Assembly (NCBI GenBank): GCA_014238065.1
Contig: JABABU010000024.1
Coordinates: 62,001 to 126,000, forward strand
DNA: 64,000 bases
Direction of reading: 5' to 3'
From: Actinomycetota bacterium
GTDB taxonomy: Bacteria; Actinomycetota; Acidimicrobiia; Acidimicrobiales; Poriferisodalaceae
Within the stretch, counting starts at the first letter, position 1; each line of letters opens with the position of its first letter. Positions 26,234 through 34,719 of the stretch are shown in pieces. The notes below the pieces were generated by a model, which did no database searches, was not told the DNA's origin, and was given only the letters and a program-made list of their open reading frames with translations. The position numbers were made by a program, and so were the translations under genes.

Positions 26234-27205
26234 TTATCGGAGTAACCGCTTGGCGAGTGTGCGCGCTGCTTGCGACGGCGAGATTCGTTTGGCCGCTACG
26301 TCAGCAACAAGCATTGCGCCATCGTCCTCGGCGAGCGCGGTGACGATTCCTGCGCTGACCAATTGCTCGAGGCGGTGCGTGATCTCGTAGTGGTGTCGAG
26401 CCTCGCGCCGACTGTCGAGTTCGCCGGTCGAGGCGAGGTGTCCACGGTGGGCATGGATGGCATCCCACAGTTCATCGGCACCGGTTCCTTCTGTGGCCGT
26501 GGTCATGATGATCGGGGGCCGGTAGCCGCTGGAGCGTTCCTGGCCCGTGACATGGCTGAGGTCGAGCATGAGGTCGAGATCGCGACGCGAGTCGGCGGCT
26601 CCTGGCCGGTCAGCCTTGTTGATCACGAAGATGTCAGCGACCTCCATCAACCCGGCCTTGTTGGCCTGGACAGCATCGCCCCAGCCGGGATTGACGACGA
26701 CAACGGTGGTGTCGGCAGCGCCTACGACATCAACTTCGACCTGGCCGACGCCGACGGTCTCGATGATCACAGGGTCGTAACCAACAGCATCGAAGGCTCT
26801 GACGCCGCCAGGAATCGAGAGGGCGAGGCCGCCGGCATGCCCTCTCGTGGCGACTGACCGGATGAACACGTCATCTCCCGCCATGTCGTCCATCCTGATT
26901 CTGTCACCGAGGATTGCGCCGCCAGTCAGCGGGGACGACGGATCGACTGCCAGAACTGCCGGCCTCAGGCCGAGATCTGGAAGGAGTCGGGTGAGCTGAC
27001 CCGTGAGCGTCGACTTCCCGGCTCCAGGTGCCCCTGTGATACCGACAACGTGTGCTTGGCCCCCCATGGGGTGACTCAGCTCCGTGATGATGTCGGCGTC
27101 TTCGCCGGCGCGTTCGATGAAGGTCAGAACGCGGCCGAGTGCCCTTCGTTCGCCGGCAACGGCGCGCTCGAAGATCTCCTCGGTGCCGAGTCCGCGAAGA
27201 CTCAC
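26234..27205 (-). CDS. meaB: MeaB/ArgK family GTPase, chaperone of a cobalamin-dependent acyl-CoA mutase
   Basis: A 323-residue G3E GTPase. Walker A is GITGAPGAGKSTL, with AVDPSSPLTGGAILGDRIRM, the IIETVGVGQVEVDV switch region and the base-specificity motif NKAD. MeaB proteins guard coenzyme B12 loading and protect the mutase. Its ATG overlaps the stop of the mutase small subunit (ATGA), and the three-gene order mutase large, mutase small, MeaB is a textbook arrangement, which fixes the role. Confidence 0.9.
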   Translation of the reverse strand: MSLRGLGTEEIFERAVAGERRALGRVLTFIERAGEDADIITELSHPMGGQAHVVGITGAPGAGKSTLTGQLTRLLPDLGLRPAVLAVDPSSPLTGGAILGDRIRMDDMAGDDVFIRSVATRGHAGGLALSIPGGVRAFDAVGYDPVIIETVGVGQVEVDVVGAADTTVVVVNPGWGDAVQANKAGLMEVADIFVINKADRPGAADSRRDLDLMLDLSHVTGQERSSGYRPPIIMTTATEGTGADELWDAIHAHRGHLASTGELDSRREARHHYEITHRLEQLVSAGIVTALAEDDGAMLVADVAAKRISPSQAARTLAKRLLR

Positions 27206-27621
27206 GAGGCGTCGGCCACGGCTTTGGTGACGGCCTCGACCACCTCTTCGGCAGGAGCGCCAGGACCGAGCACGGCCGTGACACCGGCTCCGATCAATGT
27301 CTCGACGTCCATGTCGGGCACGATGCCGCCGATGATGAGCGGGATGTCGAGGTCGGCGACGCGAAGTGCTTCGATCATCGCGGGAGCAAGTGTGAGATGG
27401 CCTGCGTTGTGCATCGACAAACCGATGGCGTCGGCGTCCTCTTCTTCGGCCGCAGCGACGATGCTGTCCGTCGTTTGGCGAAGGCCGAGGTAGATGACCT
27501 CCATGCCGGCGTCGCGCAGGATTCGGGCCACGATTTTGATACCGCGATCGTGGCCGTCGAGGCCCAGTTTGGCGAGAACGATTCTGATGTTTGCGTTGCT
27601 GTCCGAGGTCTGCTCGCTCAT
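27202..27621 (-). CDS. cobalamin-binding small subunit of an acyl-CoA mutase
   Basis: A 139-residue B12-binding domain with the cobalt-ligand motif GLDGHDRG, followed by GLSMHNAGHLTLAPAMIEAL and IIGGIVPDMD, the usual nucleotide-tail-binding loops. It is a separate polypeptide, as in IcmB, HcmB and archaeal methylmalonyl-CoA mutases. It overlaps both neighbours (large subunit upstream by 4 bases, MeaB downstream by 4 bases), so all three are translationally coupled. Confidence 0.9.
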   Translation of the reverse strand: MSEQTSDSNANIRIVLAKLGLDGHDRGIKIVARILRDAGMEVIYLGLRQTTDSIVAAAEEEDADAIGLSMHNAGHLTLAPAMIEALRVADLDIPLIIGGIVPDMDVETLIGAGVTAVLGPGAPAEEVVEAVTKAVADAS

Positions 27622-29282
27622 ACGATCGCCCGCTCGACGTAGGTTCCGAACACCGACTCCATCGCCATGACGATCTCTTCTTCTGTTGCCAAGGCTCTCA
27701 CCGCTTCGATGAGTCCTGGCATCAGGTTGATGTTCGGGTCGTTGGCATCTGCAGTGACTCTTGCAAGCGCGTCAGCGACGTCGGCATCGTTGCGTTCCTG
27801 TTTCACCGTTGCGAGGCGCTTGAGTTGATATTCCTCGGTCTCGTGTCCGATGCGGAGGAGGTTCTGCGCGTCGTCCTCGGCTCCTTCGGTGTATGCGTTC
27901 ACGCCGACGATGATGCGGCGTCCGGCGTTCACCTCGCGCTCGAACCGATATGCGGAATCGGCAATTTCGCCGACGAAGTATCCGTTCTCGACGGCCTCGT
28001 ACACGCCTTCCAGCATCGATCCGTCACCGAGGGCTTCGAGGTGCTCGAAGACCTCCTCGGCCTGTCGCTCCATCTCGTCGGTCATCCATTCGACGAATGG
28101 CGCACCCCCCAATGGATCGGCAACGGCAGCCACACCGGTCTCATGGGCCACGATTTGCTGAGTCCGCAGAGCGATCCTCGCTGCCTTCTCGGTCGGCAGC
28201 GCCATTGCCTCGTCGAAGCCGTCGGTGTGGAGGCTCTGCGTGCCGCCGATGGCAGCGGCGAGGGCCTGGGTGGCAACCCGCGCGATGTTGATCTCCGGCT
28301 GTTGTGCGGTGAGCGAGACGCCGGCTGTCTGGGTGTGGAAACGGCACATCATCGCTCGTTTGTCCTTGGCCCCGTACCGCTCTTTCATCCAACGAGCCCA
28401 GATTCGCCTGGCGGCCCTGAACTTGCCGATCTCCTCGAAGAAGTCAGAGTGTGAGTTGAAGAAGAACGAGAGCCTTCGACCGAATTCGTCGATGTCCTCG
28501 CCGGCTGCGAGGGCTGCTTCGACGTAGGCGAAGCCGTTTGCAAGCGTGAAGGCGAGCTCTTGAGCTGCCGTCGAGCCAGCTTCCCTGATGTGGTAACCCG
28601 AGATCGACACCGGATGCCATCTCGGCATCTCGGCAGTGGTGAATTTGACCATGTCGGTGATGATGCGCATCGAGGGTCGCGGCGGGTAGATGTATTCCTT
28701 CTGCGCCTGGTATTCCTTCAGGATGTCGTTCTGGATGGTCCCCGCCAGACCGGAACGTCCGACACCGCTCTCCTCGGCAACGGCGACGTACATCGCCATG
28801 AGAATGGCGGCTGGGCCGTTGATCGTCATCGAGGTGGAGACCTTGCCCAGATCGATTCCCGCGAACAGGTCGCGCATGTCGGCGAGTGTGTCGATGGCGA
28901 CGCCACAGTGCCCGACCTCGCCGAGCGCCCATGACGAATCAGAATCGCGACCCATGAGCGTTGGCATGTCGAAGGCAGTCGACAGACCGGTGCCGCCATT
29001 ACGCAGAAGCTCTTTGAACCTCGCGTTCGTGTCCTCTGCCGTGCCGAACCCTGCGAACATACGCATCGTCCACAATCGGCTCCGATACCCGGCGGGGAAC
29101 AGGCCTCTGGTGTAGGGAAACTGGCCCGGATAGGGCGAGTCGCCATACATCGGCTCGAGTGGCACGCCGGACATCGTCTCGAACGGGATGTCGCGGAGCC
29201 GACTGGATTCGTAGTCGACCAGCCACTCGGCGCGGGCTTCGTCAGCCGAATCGGTCGTGTCGTCGCCGTTGTCCTCGCTCAT
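27618..29282 (-). CDS. methylmalonyl-CoA mutase family, large (catalytic) subunit
   Basis: A 554-residue TIM-barrel subunit that rearranges acyl-CoA skeletons with coenzyme B12. Motifs are WTMRMFAGFGTAEDTNARF, STSMTINGPAAILMAMY, TIQNDILKEY, PPRPSMRII, SISGYHIREAGSTAAQELAF and TAGVSLTAQQPEINI. The arginine in PSMRI that contacts the substrate carboxylate in methylmalonyl-CoA mutase is kept, but the position of Tyr89 in the P. shermanii enzyme is Phe, as in isobutyryl-CoA mutases. Methylmalonyl-CoA remains the best guess; isobutyryl- or 2-hydroxyisobutyryl-type substrates cannot be excluded. A GGAGGT ribosome site precedes the ATG. Confidence 0.8.
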   Translation of the reverse strand: MSEDNGDDTTDSADEARAEWLVDYESSRLRDIPFETMSGVPLEPMYGDSPYPGQFPYTRGLFPAGYRSRLWTMRMFAGFGTAEDTNARFKELLRNGGTGLSTAFDMPTLMGRDSDSSWALGEVGHCGVAIDTLADMRDLFAGIDLGKVSTSMTINGPAAILMAMYVAVAEESGVGRSGLAGTIQNDILKEYQAQKEYIYPPRPSMRIITDMVKFTTAEMPRWHPVSISGYHIREAGSTAAQELAFTLANGFAYVEAALAAGEDIDEFGRRLSFFFNSHSDFFEEIGKFRAARRIWARWMKERYGAKDKRAMMCRFHTQTAGVSLTAQQPEINIARVATQALAAAIGGTQSLHTDGFDEAMALPTEKAARIALRTQQIVAHETGVAAVADPLGGAPFVEWMTDEMERQAEEVFEHLEALGDGSMLEGVYEAVENGYFVGEIADSAYRFEREVNAGRRIIVGVNAYTEGAEDDAQNLLRIGHETEEYQLKRLATVKQERNDADVADALARVTADANDPNINLMPGLIEAVRALATEEEIVMAMESVFGTYVERAIV

Positions 29283-29299
29283 CGTTACCTCCGATTTAC

Positions 29300-29334
29300 T
29301 TGGACATCAAAATAGTTCGGTTAAGCTTACACCT
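29300..29334 (+). promoter_or_regulatory. candidate leaderless promoter of the MarR gene, with overlapping palindrome
   Basis: A -35-like TTGGAC (29300-29305) and a -10-like TAAGCT (29322-29327), 16 bp apart, would start transcription at or next to the ATG at 29335, giving a leaderless mRNA as is common in Actinobacteria. The palindrome TAAGCTTA (29322-29329) overlaps the -10 and could be an operator half for the divergent MarR protein. The whole divergent gap to the mutase gene is only 52 bp. Confidence 0.4.
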
Positions 29335-29826
29335 ATGGCCCTCGACTTCGATCCGATAGCCGAAGCCAGGTCGAATTGGTCGGAAAGAGGGTGGGGGAGC
29401 ATCGATGCCATGTCGGCGGCGACCTCCATCACCAGGGTCCATCAGATCGTTCTGTCGCGCGTCAACGTCGTTCTCGCCCCGTTGTCGCTCAACTTCAGCC
29501 GTTTCGAAGTGCTTGCTCTGTTGTCGTTCTCCCGAGAGGGTCAACTGCCACTCGGCAAGATCGGAGAACGTCTACAGGTTCATCCCGCGAGCGTCACCAA
29601 CACGATCGACCGCCTCGAGAAGGACGGATTCGTCGTACGAATCGCGCATCCGACCGATGGACGAACGACACTGGCTTGCATCACCTCGGCCGGATCCGCT
29701 GCTGCCGAGGGCGGAGCAGAGGCCATGGCGGCGATCGACTTCGGCCTCGCCGACGTGGGAAAACGGACTCTCAACACCGTCGATTCGGGGTTGACAGAGG
29801 TTCGCCGCGCCGCCGGCGACTTCTGA
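29335..29826 (+). CDS. MarR family transcriptional regulator
   Basis: A 163-residue winged-helix protein. The recognition region is SREGQLPLGKIGERLQVHPASVTNTIDRLEKDGFV and the wing is RIAHPTDGRTTLACIT, both typical of MarR. The first helices (TSITRVHQIVLSRVNVVLAPLSLNFSRFEVLALL) form the dimer interface. The ATG at 29335 is favoured over an upstream start because of its position just after a promoter-like sequence. Being divergent from the mutase operon at 52 bp, it probably controls that operon, perhaps in response to an acyl-CoA. Confidence 0.85.
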   Translation: MALDFDPIAEARSNWSERGWGSIDAMSAATSITRVHQIVLSRVNVVLAPLSLNFSRFEVLALLSFSREGQLPLGKIGERLQVHPASVTNTIDRLEKDGFVVRIAHPTDGRTTLACITSAGSAAAEGGAEAMAAIDFGLADVGKRTLNTVDSGLTEVRRAAGDF

Positions 29827-29842
29827 GCCGAGGTCCTTCAGC

Positions 29843-31618
29843 TTGCCTACGATGCCGCCCATGGCCACGACCAGAGACGTATTGGCGATGTTGGGTGAAC
29901 TCGTGACGCTCACGGCACTCGCTGAAGAGAGCAAACAGTCGTTCAAGGTCAGGGCCTACGAGAATGCCGGACTCGGATTGGAGTCGGACGGTCGTGACAT
30001 CACCGAATTGTCGATGACGGAACTGACGAAGATCAAAGGCGTCGGCAAGGCAACGGCCAGCAAGGTGAGGGAGTTCGTCGAGACCGGCAAGGTCGCCAAA
30101 CTCGTCGACCTCCGCCAGCAATTCCCGCCGGCGGTTGTCGAGTTGAGCCGTATTCCCGGAATGGGCCCGAAGACGCTCGCTGTTGTCCGAAGCCACCTCG
30201 GCGTGGAGAACGTCGACCAACTGAAGGCCGCCATCGAAGCCGAGCAGTTGAGAAGACTTCCCGGGCTCGGCGCGACAAGCGAGGCCAAGATCGCCAAGGC
30301 AATCGACAGGCTCGGCATGTCGGGCAAAGACCGCCGAACTCCGATCGCCGATGCTTTGCCCTTGGCCGAGCGGCTCGTGTCTGACCTGCAGGCGCTGCCA
30401 GCGGTCGTCGACGCACAGTGCTGCGGAAGCCTGCGTCGCATGTCCGAGACGATCGGCGACATCGACATCACTGTCTCGTCCGAGTCGCCGGTCGAGGTGA
30501 TGAACCACGTCGTGAGCCACGATGAGGTGTCGGAACTGGTCGTCAACGGCGACACCAAGACCTCGTTTCTCACTGCTGGCGGATTGCAAGTCGACGTTCG
30601 GGTCGTCACACCTGATCAGTTCGGCGCCGCCACGCTGTACTTCACAGGATCGAAGCAGCACAACATCGCACTGCGTCAGCGGGCGATGGACCGCAACATG
30701 TTGCTGAACGAGTACGGCCTCATCGACACCAGCAACGAACATCTTGCGCCAGCCGACCGTCCGATCATCGCCAGCCGCACCGAATCGGAGATCTACGACG
30801 CCCTCGGACTCGAATACGTCCCGGCTCCGATGCGCGAGGCCACCGGTGAGGTCGAGGCCGCGGGCGGAGAGGGGCTCCCCGAACTCGTCGAACGATCTCA
30901 CATCAAGGGCGACCTGCACTACCACACCGATAGATCCGGCGATGGACGCAGCTCGGTCGCCGACATGGTGAAGGTGGCAGCGGACCAGGGGTACGACTAT
31001 CTGGCCATCACCGACCACGGAGTCGACCTCGCAATCAACGGCTCGACGGCGGAAGAGATGCTCGAGCATCGAGAGCTCATCAGCCAGATCCAAGACGGGT
31101 ACCCCGACATGACGATCCTCTGGGGTTGTGAGCTGAACATCGGAGCGAAGGGTGGCCTCGACTACGACGACGACTTCAGGGCACTGTTCGACTACACGGT
31201 TGCCTCGGTCCACTCGCACTTCGACCAGTCGCCGAAGGAGCAGACGAAACGACTCGTGGCCGCCATCGCAGACCCGACGGTGAACTCGATCGGTCATCTC
31301 ACGGGTCGCTACATCGGTCGTCGGCCGGGGATCGAGATCGAGGTCGACATCGTGCTCGAAGCGCTGGCGCATTTCGATGTGGCGCTTGAGATCAATGGCG
31401 CACTGCAGCGGCTCGACGCGGCGTCAGATGTAGTCCGTAAGGCCGTGGATCGAGGCATAAAGATGGTGATCAACACCGACAGCCATCACACTTCCGAGCT
31501 CGGTCGCATGGAGTACGGCGTGCTCACAGCCCAACGTGGTTGGACTCCCAAAGAACTGGTCATCAATACCTGGGACCGCGACAGGTTCTTGAAGTGGACC
31601 CGCCATCGGCGGACATGA
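29843..31618 (+). CDS. polX: DNA polymerase/3'-5' exonuclease PolX (family X with PHP domain)
   Basis: About 591 residues, the normal size for bacterial PolX. The N-terminal helix-hairpin-helix part has KIKGVGKATASKV and RIPGMGPKTLAVV. The nucleotidyltransferase centre shows GSLRRMSETIGDIDITV with the GS and DxD motifs, and a third Asp in LQVDVRVV. The C-terminal PHP exonuclease has KGDLHYHTDRSGDG, ITDHGV, WGCELNI, SVHSHFDQS and NTDSHHTSELG. It acts in base-excision or gap repair. Two in-frame ATGs (29843, 29852, 29861) are available; the third is closest to the family start. Confidence 0.93.
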   Translation: MPTMPPMATTRDVLAMLGELVTLTALAEESKQSFKVRAYENAGLGLESDGRDITELSMTELTKIKGVGKATASKVREFVETGKVAKLVDLRQQFPPAVVELSRIPGMGPKTLAVVRSHLGVENVDQLKAAIEAEQLRRLPGLGATSEAKIAKAIDRLGMSGKDRRTPIADALPLAERLVSDLQALPAVVDAQCCGSLRRMSETIGDIDITVSSESPVEVMNHVVSHDEVSELVVNGDTKTSFLTAGGLQVDVRVVTPDQFGAATLYFTGSKQHNIALRQRAMDRNMLLNEYGLIDTSNEHLAPADRPIIASRTESEIYDALGLEYVPAPMREATGEVEAAGGEGLPELVERSHIKGDLHYHTDRSGDGRSSVADMVKVAADQGYDYLAITDHGVDLAINGSTAEEMLEHRELISQIQDGYPDMTILWGCELNIGAKGGLDYDDDFRALFDYTVASVHSHFDQSPKEQTKRLVAAIADPTVNSIGHLTGRYIGRRPGIEIEVDIVLEALAHFDVALEINGALQRLDAASDVVRKAVDRGIKMVINTDSHHTSELGRMEYGVLTAQRGWTPKELVINTWDRDRFLKWTRHRRT

Positions 31619-31639
31619 CGGGATACGCCCACGCTGCCC

Positions 31640-31672
31640 CCAGGCACGCGACATCGCGACACGGTTGCCTGG
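31640..31672. terminator. nested inverted repeat between convergent genes
   Basis: CCAGGCA (31640-31646) pairs perfectly with TGCCTGG (31666-31672), and the enclosed loop holds a second small stem CGCGA/TCGCG. It lies between the polX stop and the sulfotransferase stop, so a bidirectional terminator is likely although no U-tract is present. Confidence 0.45.
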
Positions 31673-32290
31673 TTACTCGCCGTCTGCGAAGCGGGCGAGG
31701 AAGTCCTGGCGACTGTTGAAATGGGGGTAGTCGATGTCCGGCACTGGCAGCCCGAGTGCTTCGCAGATGGGCTCCCAGCCGTCGCCAGGCGTGTAGATCA
31801 GCAGGCGATCGGCAGGAATCGTGTCGATGACGGCCTGATTGTGGGCTGCGGCGGCCTCGATGGACGACTTGCGGTCGGAGGTGTCGGCCAGGAATCGATT
31901 CTTGATGATGCTCTGCCACATGTCGCGACGAGCAAGGGTGCCGTCGTCTCCATCGTCCGGCGACCCCTTCCACCCCCTGAAGATGGTTGCGTTGACGCTC
32001 TCCCACCACTCGTCGAGGGGTCGTTGGCTCAGCAGCACCAGCGCGTCGGGGAATGCTTCGGACAGTTCTGGCCAGAAGCTTGCGCCCGGCCAGTCGACGA
32101 GGGCGGTGTAGTCGGCGAGGAACTGGTGCCAGTCGGGCGGGTTGCCCTCCGCAGCGGCGTGCCATCCGCGAGCTTGTTCTGCGCTGTCGACCTCGAACAT
32201 GTGGTGGCAAGTGCCGCCGAGCAGGTGCTCCAGGGCTGACTTCAAAGAAGCTGTGCCTGTTCGGCCGAGTCCCGCTCCGACAACCTTCAT
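31673..32290 (-). CDS. sulfotransferase family protein
   Basis: A 205-residue P-loop protein. The PAPS-type phosphate-binding loop is VGAGLGRTGTASLKSAL at the N-terminus, followed by DWPGASFWPELSEAFPDALVLLSQRPLDEWWES, which matches the 3'-phosphate-binding region (R..DEW). The ATG at 32290 has a GGAAGAGG ribosome site; longer readings upstream lack homology. Acceptor unknown. It belongs to the short sulfotransferase group common in marine bacteria and also annotated as P-loop NAD-dependent-type proteins. Confidence 0.75.
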   Translation of the reverse strand: MKVVGAGLGRTGTASLKSALEHLLGGTCHHMFEVDSAEQARGWHAAAEGNPPDWHQFLADYTALVDWPGASFWPELSEAFPDALVLLSQRPLDEWWESVNATIFRGWKGSPDDGDDGTLARRDMWQSIIKNRFLADTSDRKSSIEAAAAHNQAVIDTIPADRLLIYTPGDGWEPICEALGLPVPDIDYPHFNSRQDFLARFADGE

Positions 32291-32307
32291 GACACCTCTT
32301 CCTAGCC

Positions 32308-33186
32308 GTGAGCTATCCGCTGAAGGTAGCTGCTCGACACGATGAGACATGCGAGGCTGTCGCGGTGACACCGCTTGAGGTCGACTATTCGCCAAGCTCG
32401 ATGATCGACGACATCGACGTTCACCTTGACGAGTACGCCTCACGCAGCGCCGCGGTTCGCGACGTCGTTGCTTGGGTACCGATCCGTTACGGAACGGGTG
32501 AGCGAGAGGTGGTCGATGTATTTGGCGCGCTCGATGCCCCCGTGCTTCACGTGTTCTTCCACGGGGGTTACTGGCAGCAACTTGGCAGAGAGGATGCATC
32601 GTTTTCCGCCGCGAGTTTCACGGCCCGCGGCGTTGCTTACGCCGCTGCCGGCTACACGCTTGCTCCCGAGGCCGACCTCGGGGAGATCGTCGAACAAGCC
32701 CGTAACGCTGTTGTGGCGCTCGCGACGCAGTTCGATGGACGGATCGTGGTCAGCGGAAGTTCAGCAGGAGCGCACTTGGCCGCCATGGTCGCTGTGACCG
32801 ACTGGCCGAGTCGTGGATTCGAGCAGAGTCCGATCGCCGGCCTCGTACTCATGTCGGGCATCTACGACCTGCTTCCGCTCATCGACACCTACGTCAACGA
32901 TGCGTTGGGACTCGACGAGACAACAGCACGTCGGTTGAGTCCGCTGGGGCTGATCGAAGATGGGTCGGGTGGCCCGCAGGCGGTTGTCGCGGTTGGGGAG
33001 ATCGAGACCGACGCGTTCAGAACCCAGTCGGCCGTTTTCGCATCGCGCTTGCAGCAACGTGGTTGGCCGGTGACCTTCATCGATGTCGACAACCGAAATC
33101 ACTTCGACATCGTGTTCGACCTGGCCGAGGCTTCGACCGTGCTCGGTGGTGCTGTCCATGCGATGGAAGCGGATCTGACCAGATGA
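32308..33186 (+). CDS. alpha/beta hydrolase, arylformamidase-like
   Basis: Up to 292 residues. Features are VDYSPSSMIDDIDVHLDEY, the oxyanion motif HGGYWQQLGRED, the nucleophile elbow SGSSAGAHLAAM, and a late NRNHFDIV carrying the catalytic histidine. This pattern is that of kynurenine formamidase-like hydrolases, which open N-formyl or cyclic amides and esters. The start is uncertain: GTG at 32308 lies 17 bp from the divergent sulfotransferase, and GTG at 32365 is equally compatible. The stop overlaps the MttB-like start (ATGA), so the two are coupled. Confidence 0.75.
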   Translation: MSYPLKVAARHDETCEAVAVTPLEVDYSPSSMIDDIDVHLDEYASRSAAVRDVVAWVPIRYGTGEREVVDVFGALDAPVLHVFFHGGYWQQLGREDASFSAASFTARGVAYAAAGYTLAPEADLGEIVEQARNAVVALATQFDGRIVVSGSSAGAHLAAMVAVTDWPSRGFEQSPIAGLVLMSGIYDLLPLIDTYVNDALGLDETTARRLSPLGLIEDGSGGPQAVVAVGEIETDAFRTQSAVFASRLQQRGWPVTFIDVDNRNHFDIVFDLAEASTVLGGAVHAMEADLTR

Positions 33187-34700
33187 CGAGGCGAACCAGA
33201 CGAGACAGAACCACAACAGTCAGGCGCACTCGTTCGACTGAGGCTTATCGGCGGCTCGAGAATCCATTCGAGCCACCCCGCGTGCTCTCGGACGATCAGG
33301 TGGCACACATTCACGAGCAGGCGGTTGGCTTTCTCAGTTCGGATGGTATGCGTGTCCTGTTCCCGGAGGCCAGGGAGTTGCTCGCGGCCGCCGGAGCAGC
33401 CATCGCCGACGACATGGTGAGGCTCGATCCGGGCCTGGTGACCGAGGCTCTCGCCTCTGCGCCCGACAAGTTCACGATCCATGCCAGAAACCCCGACCGC
33501 GATCTCGATATCGGCGGCACCAGCACGAACTTCTTCTCGGTCGGCGGCCCACCGTTCGCTTCGGATGCCGAGAGGGGCCGGCGCGCAGGCGTGATGAGCG
33601 ACTACGTAGAGTTCATGAAGCTGTGTCAGTCGTTCGACGTCATCCACTCGCTTGCTCCGTGTGTAGAGGTGAGCGATGTTCCTGTCGGTCTCCGACATGT
33701 GGAGACCATGCGCGCCCAACTGACGCTGACCGACAAAGTCCCCTACATATATGCCAGGGGCCGCCAGCACGTCCGCGACTGCATGGACATGATCAGCATT
33801 GCCCACGGCATTGACGACGAGGGCCTTCGTGAGCGCCCGGTCACTTGGAGCAACATCAACACCAACTCGCCTTTGCAACTCGATGTCCCGATGTGCATGG
33901 GCATCATCGATTGCGCACGCCTGAATCAACCCGTCATCATGACGCCATTTACGTTGGCGGGCGCGATGGCGCCCGTAACCTTGGCAGGGGCGCTGGTGTT
34001 GCAACACATTGAGGCCCTGTTCGCGATCACGCTGTCGCAGGTTGTGAGCCCTGGAGCGCCGGTTGTCTACGGAGCGTTCACGTCGAATGTGGACATGAGG
34101 TCCGGTTCGCCGGCGTTCGGCACACCCGAGGCCATGAAGGGCGCCTTCGCCAGCGGTCAACTGGCAAGACACATACGGCTTCCGTGGCGATCGTCAGGCT
34201 CCAGCGCCTCGAATGCAGTCGATGCCCAGGGTGGCTACGAGACGATGATCAACATCTACGGCGCTGTCATGGGCGGCGCTGACATCGTGCTCCACGCAGC
34301 CGGCTGGCAAGAGGGTGGTTTGACGGCGTCGATGGAGAAGTTCATCACCGATGTCGAGATGTTGCAGATCCTGGCCGAGTCGATGCAGCCTGTCGCTGTC
34401 GACGATGCCGAACTGGCCTTCGACGCGATTCGCGAGGTCGGCCCTGGCGGGCACTTCTTCGGCACACAGCACACTCTCGATCGATTCGAGACGGCGTTCT
34501 ACGACCCCATCGTGTTCACCAGGGCGAACTTCGAACAGTGGGAAGAAGAAGGGTCGAAGCGCACCGACGAGCGTGCAACCGACGTGTGGAAACGCGTTCT
34601 GGCCGAGTATGAATCTCCGTCGATCGACAGCGCGATTGCGGCCCGACTCGACGAGTTCGTGGATCGGACCACTGCCAAGGGAGGAAGCCCTCCGGACTGA
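33183..34700 (+). CDS. MttB-superfamily (trimethylamine methyltransferase family) protein, non-pyrrolysine type
   Basis: A 505-residue TIM-barrel protein of the MttB superfamily, which moves a methyl group from a methylated amine or betaine to a corrinoid protein. Recognisable stretches are FLSSDGMRVLFPEARELLAAAGA, FSVGGPPFASD, TWSNINTNSPLQLD, MTPFTLAGAMAPVTLAGAL and VVYGAFTSNVDMRSGSPAFGTPE. The frame has no in-frame TAG, so it lacks pyrrolysine and groups with enzymes such as glycine-betaine methyltransferase MtgB. No corrinoid protein or reductive activator is in the window. It is coupled to the formamidase-like gene and followed after 19 bases by mtnA. Confidence 0.8.
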   Translation: MTRRTRRDRTTTVRRTRSTEAYRRLENPFEPPRVLSDDQVAHIHEQAVGFLSSDGMRVLFPEARELLAAAGAAIADDMVRLDPGLVTEALASAPDKFTIHARNPDRDLDIGGTSTNFFSVGGPPFASDAERGRRAGVMSDYVEFMKLCQSFDVIHSLAPCVEVSDVPVGLRHVETMRAQLTLTDKVPYIYARGRQHVRDCMDMISIAHGIDDEGLRERPVTWSNINTNSPLQLDVPMCMGIIDCARLNQPVIMTPFTLAGAMAPVTLAGALVLQHIEALFAITLSQVVSPGAPVVYGAFTSNVDMRSGSPAFGTPEAMKGAFASGQLARHIRLPWRSSGSSASNAVDAQGGYETMINIYGAVMGGADIVLHAAGWQEGGLTASMEKFITDVEMLQILAESMQPVAVDDAELAFDAIREVGPGGHFFGTQHTLDRFETAFYDPIVFTRANFEQWEEEGSKRTDERATDVWKRVLAEYESPSIDSAIAARLDEFVDRTTAKGGSPPD

Positions 34701-34719
34701 GGAGCGACGGAGGGACTGG

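Noticed and set aside
29771-31372. 533-codon minus-strand ORF opposite polX
   Set aside because: Shadow of a complete family X polymerase; residue composition is Arg/Asp/Val-rich with no domain.
33183-34700. Pyrrolysine in the MttB-like protein
   Set aside because: The frame is complete without an in-frame TAG, so it belongs to the pyrrolysine-free branch.
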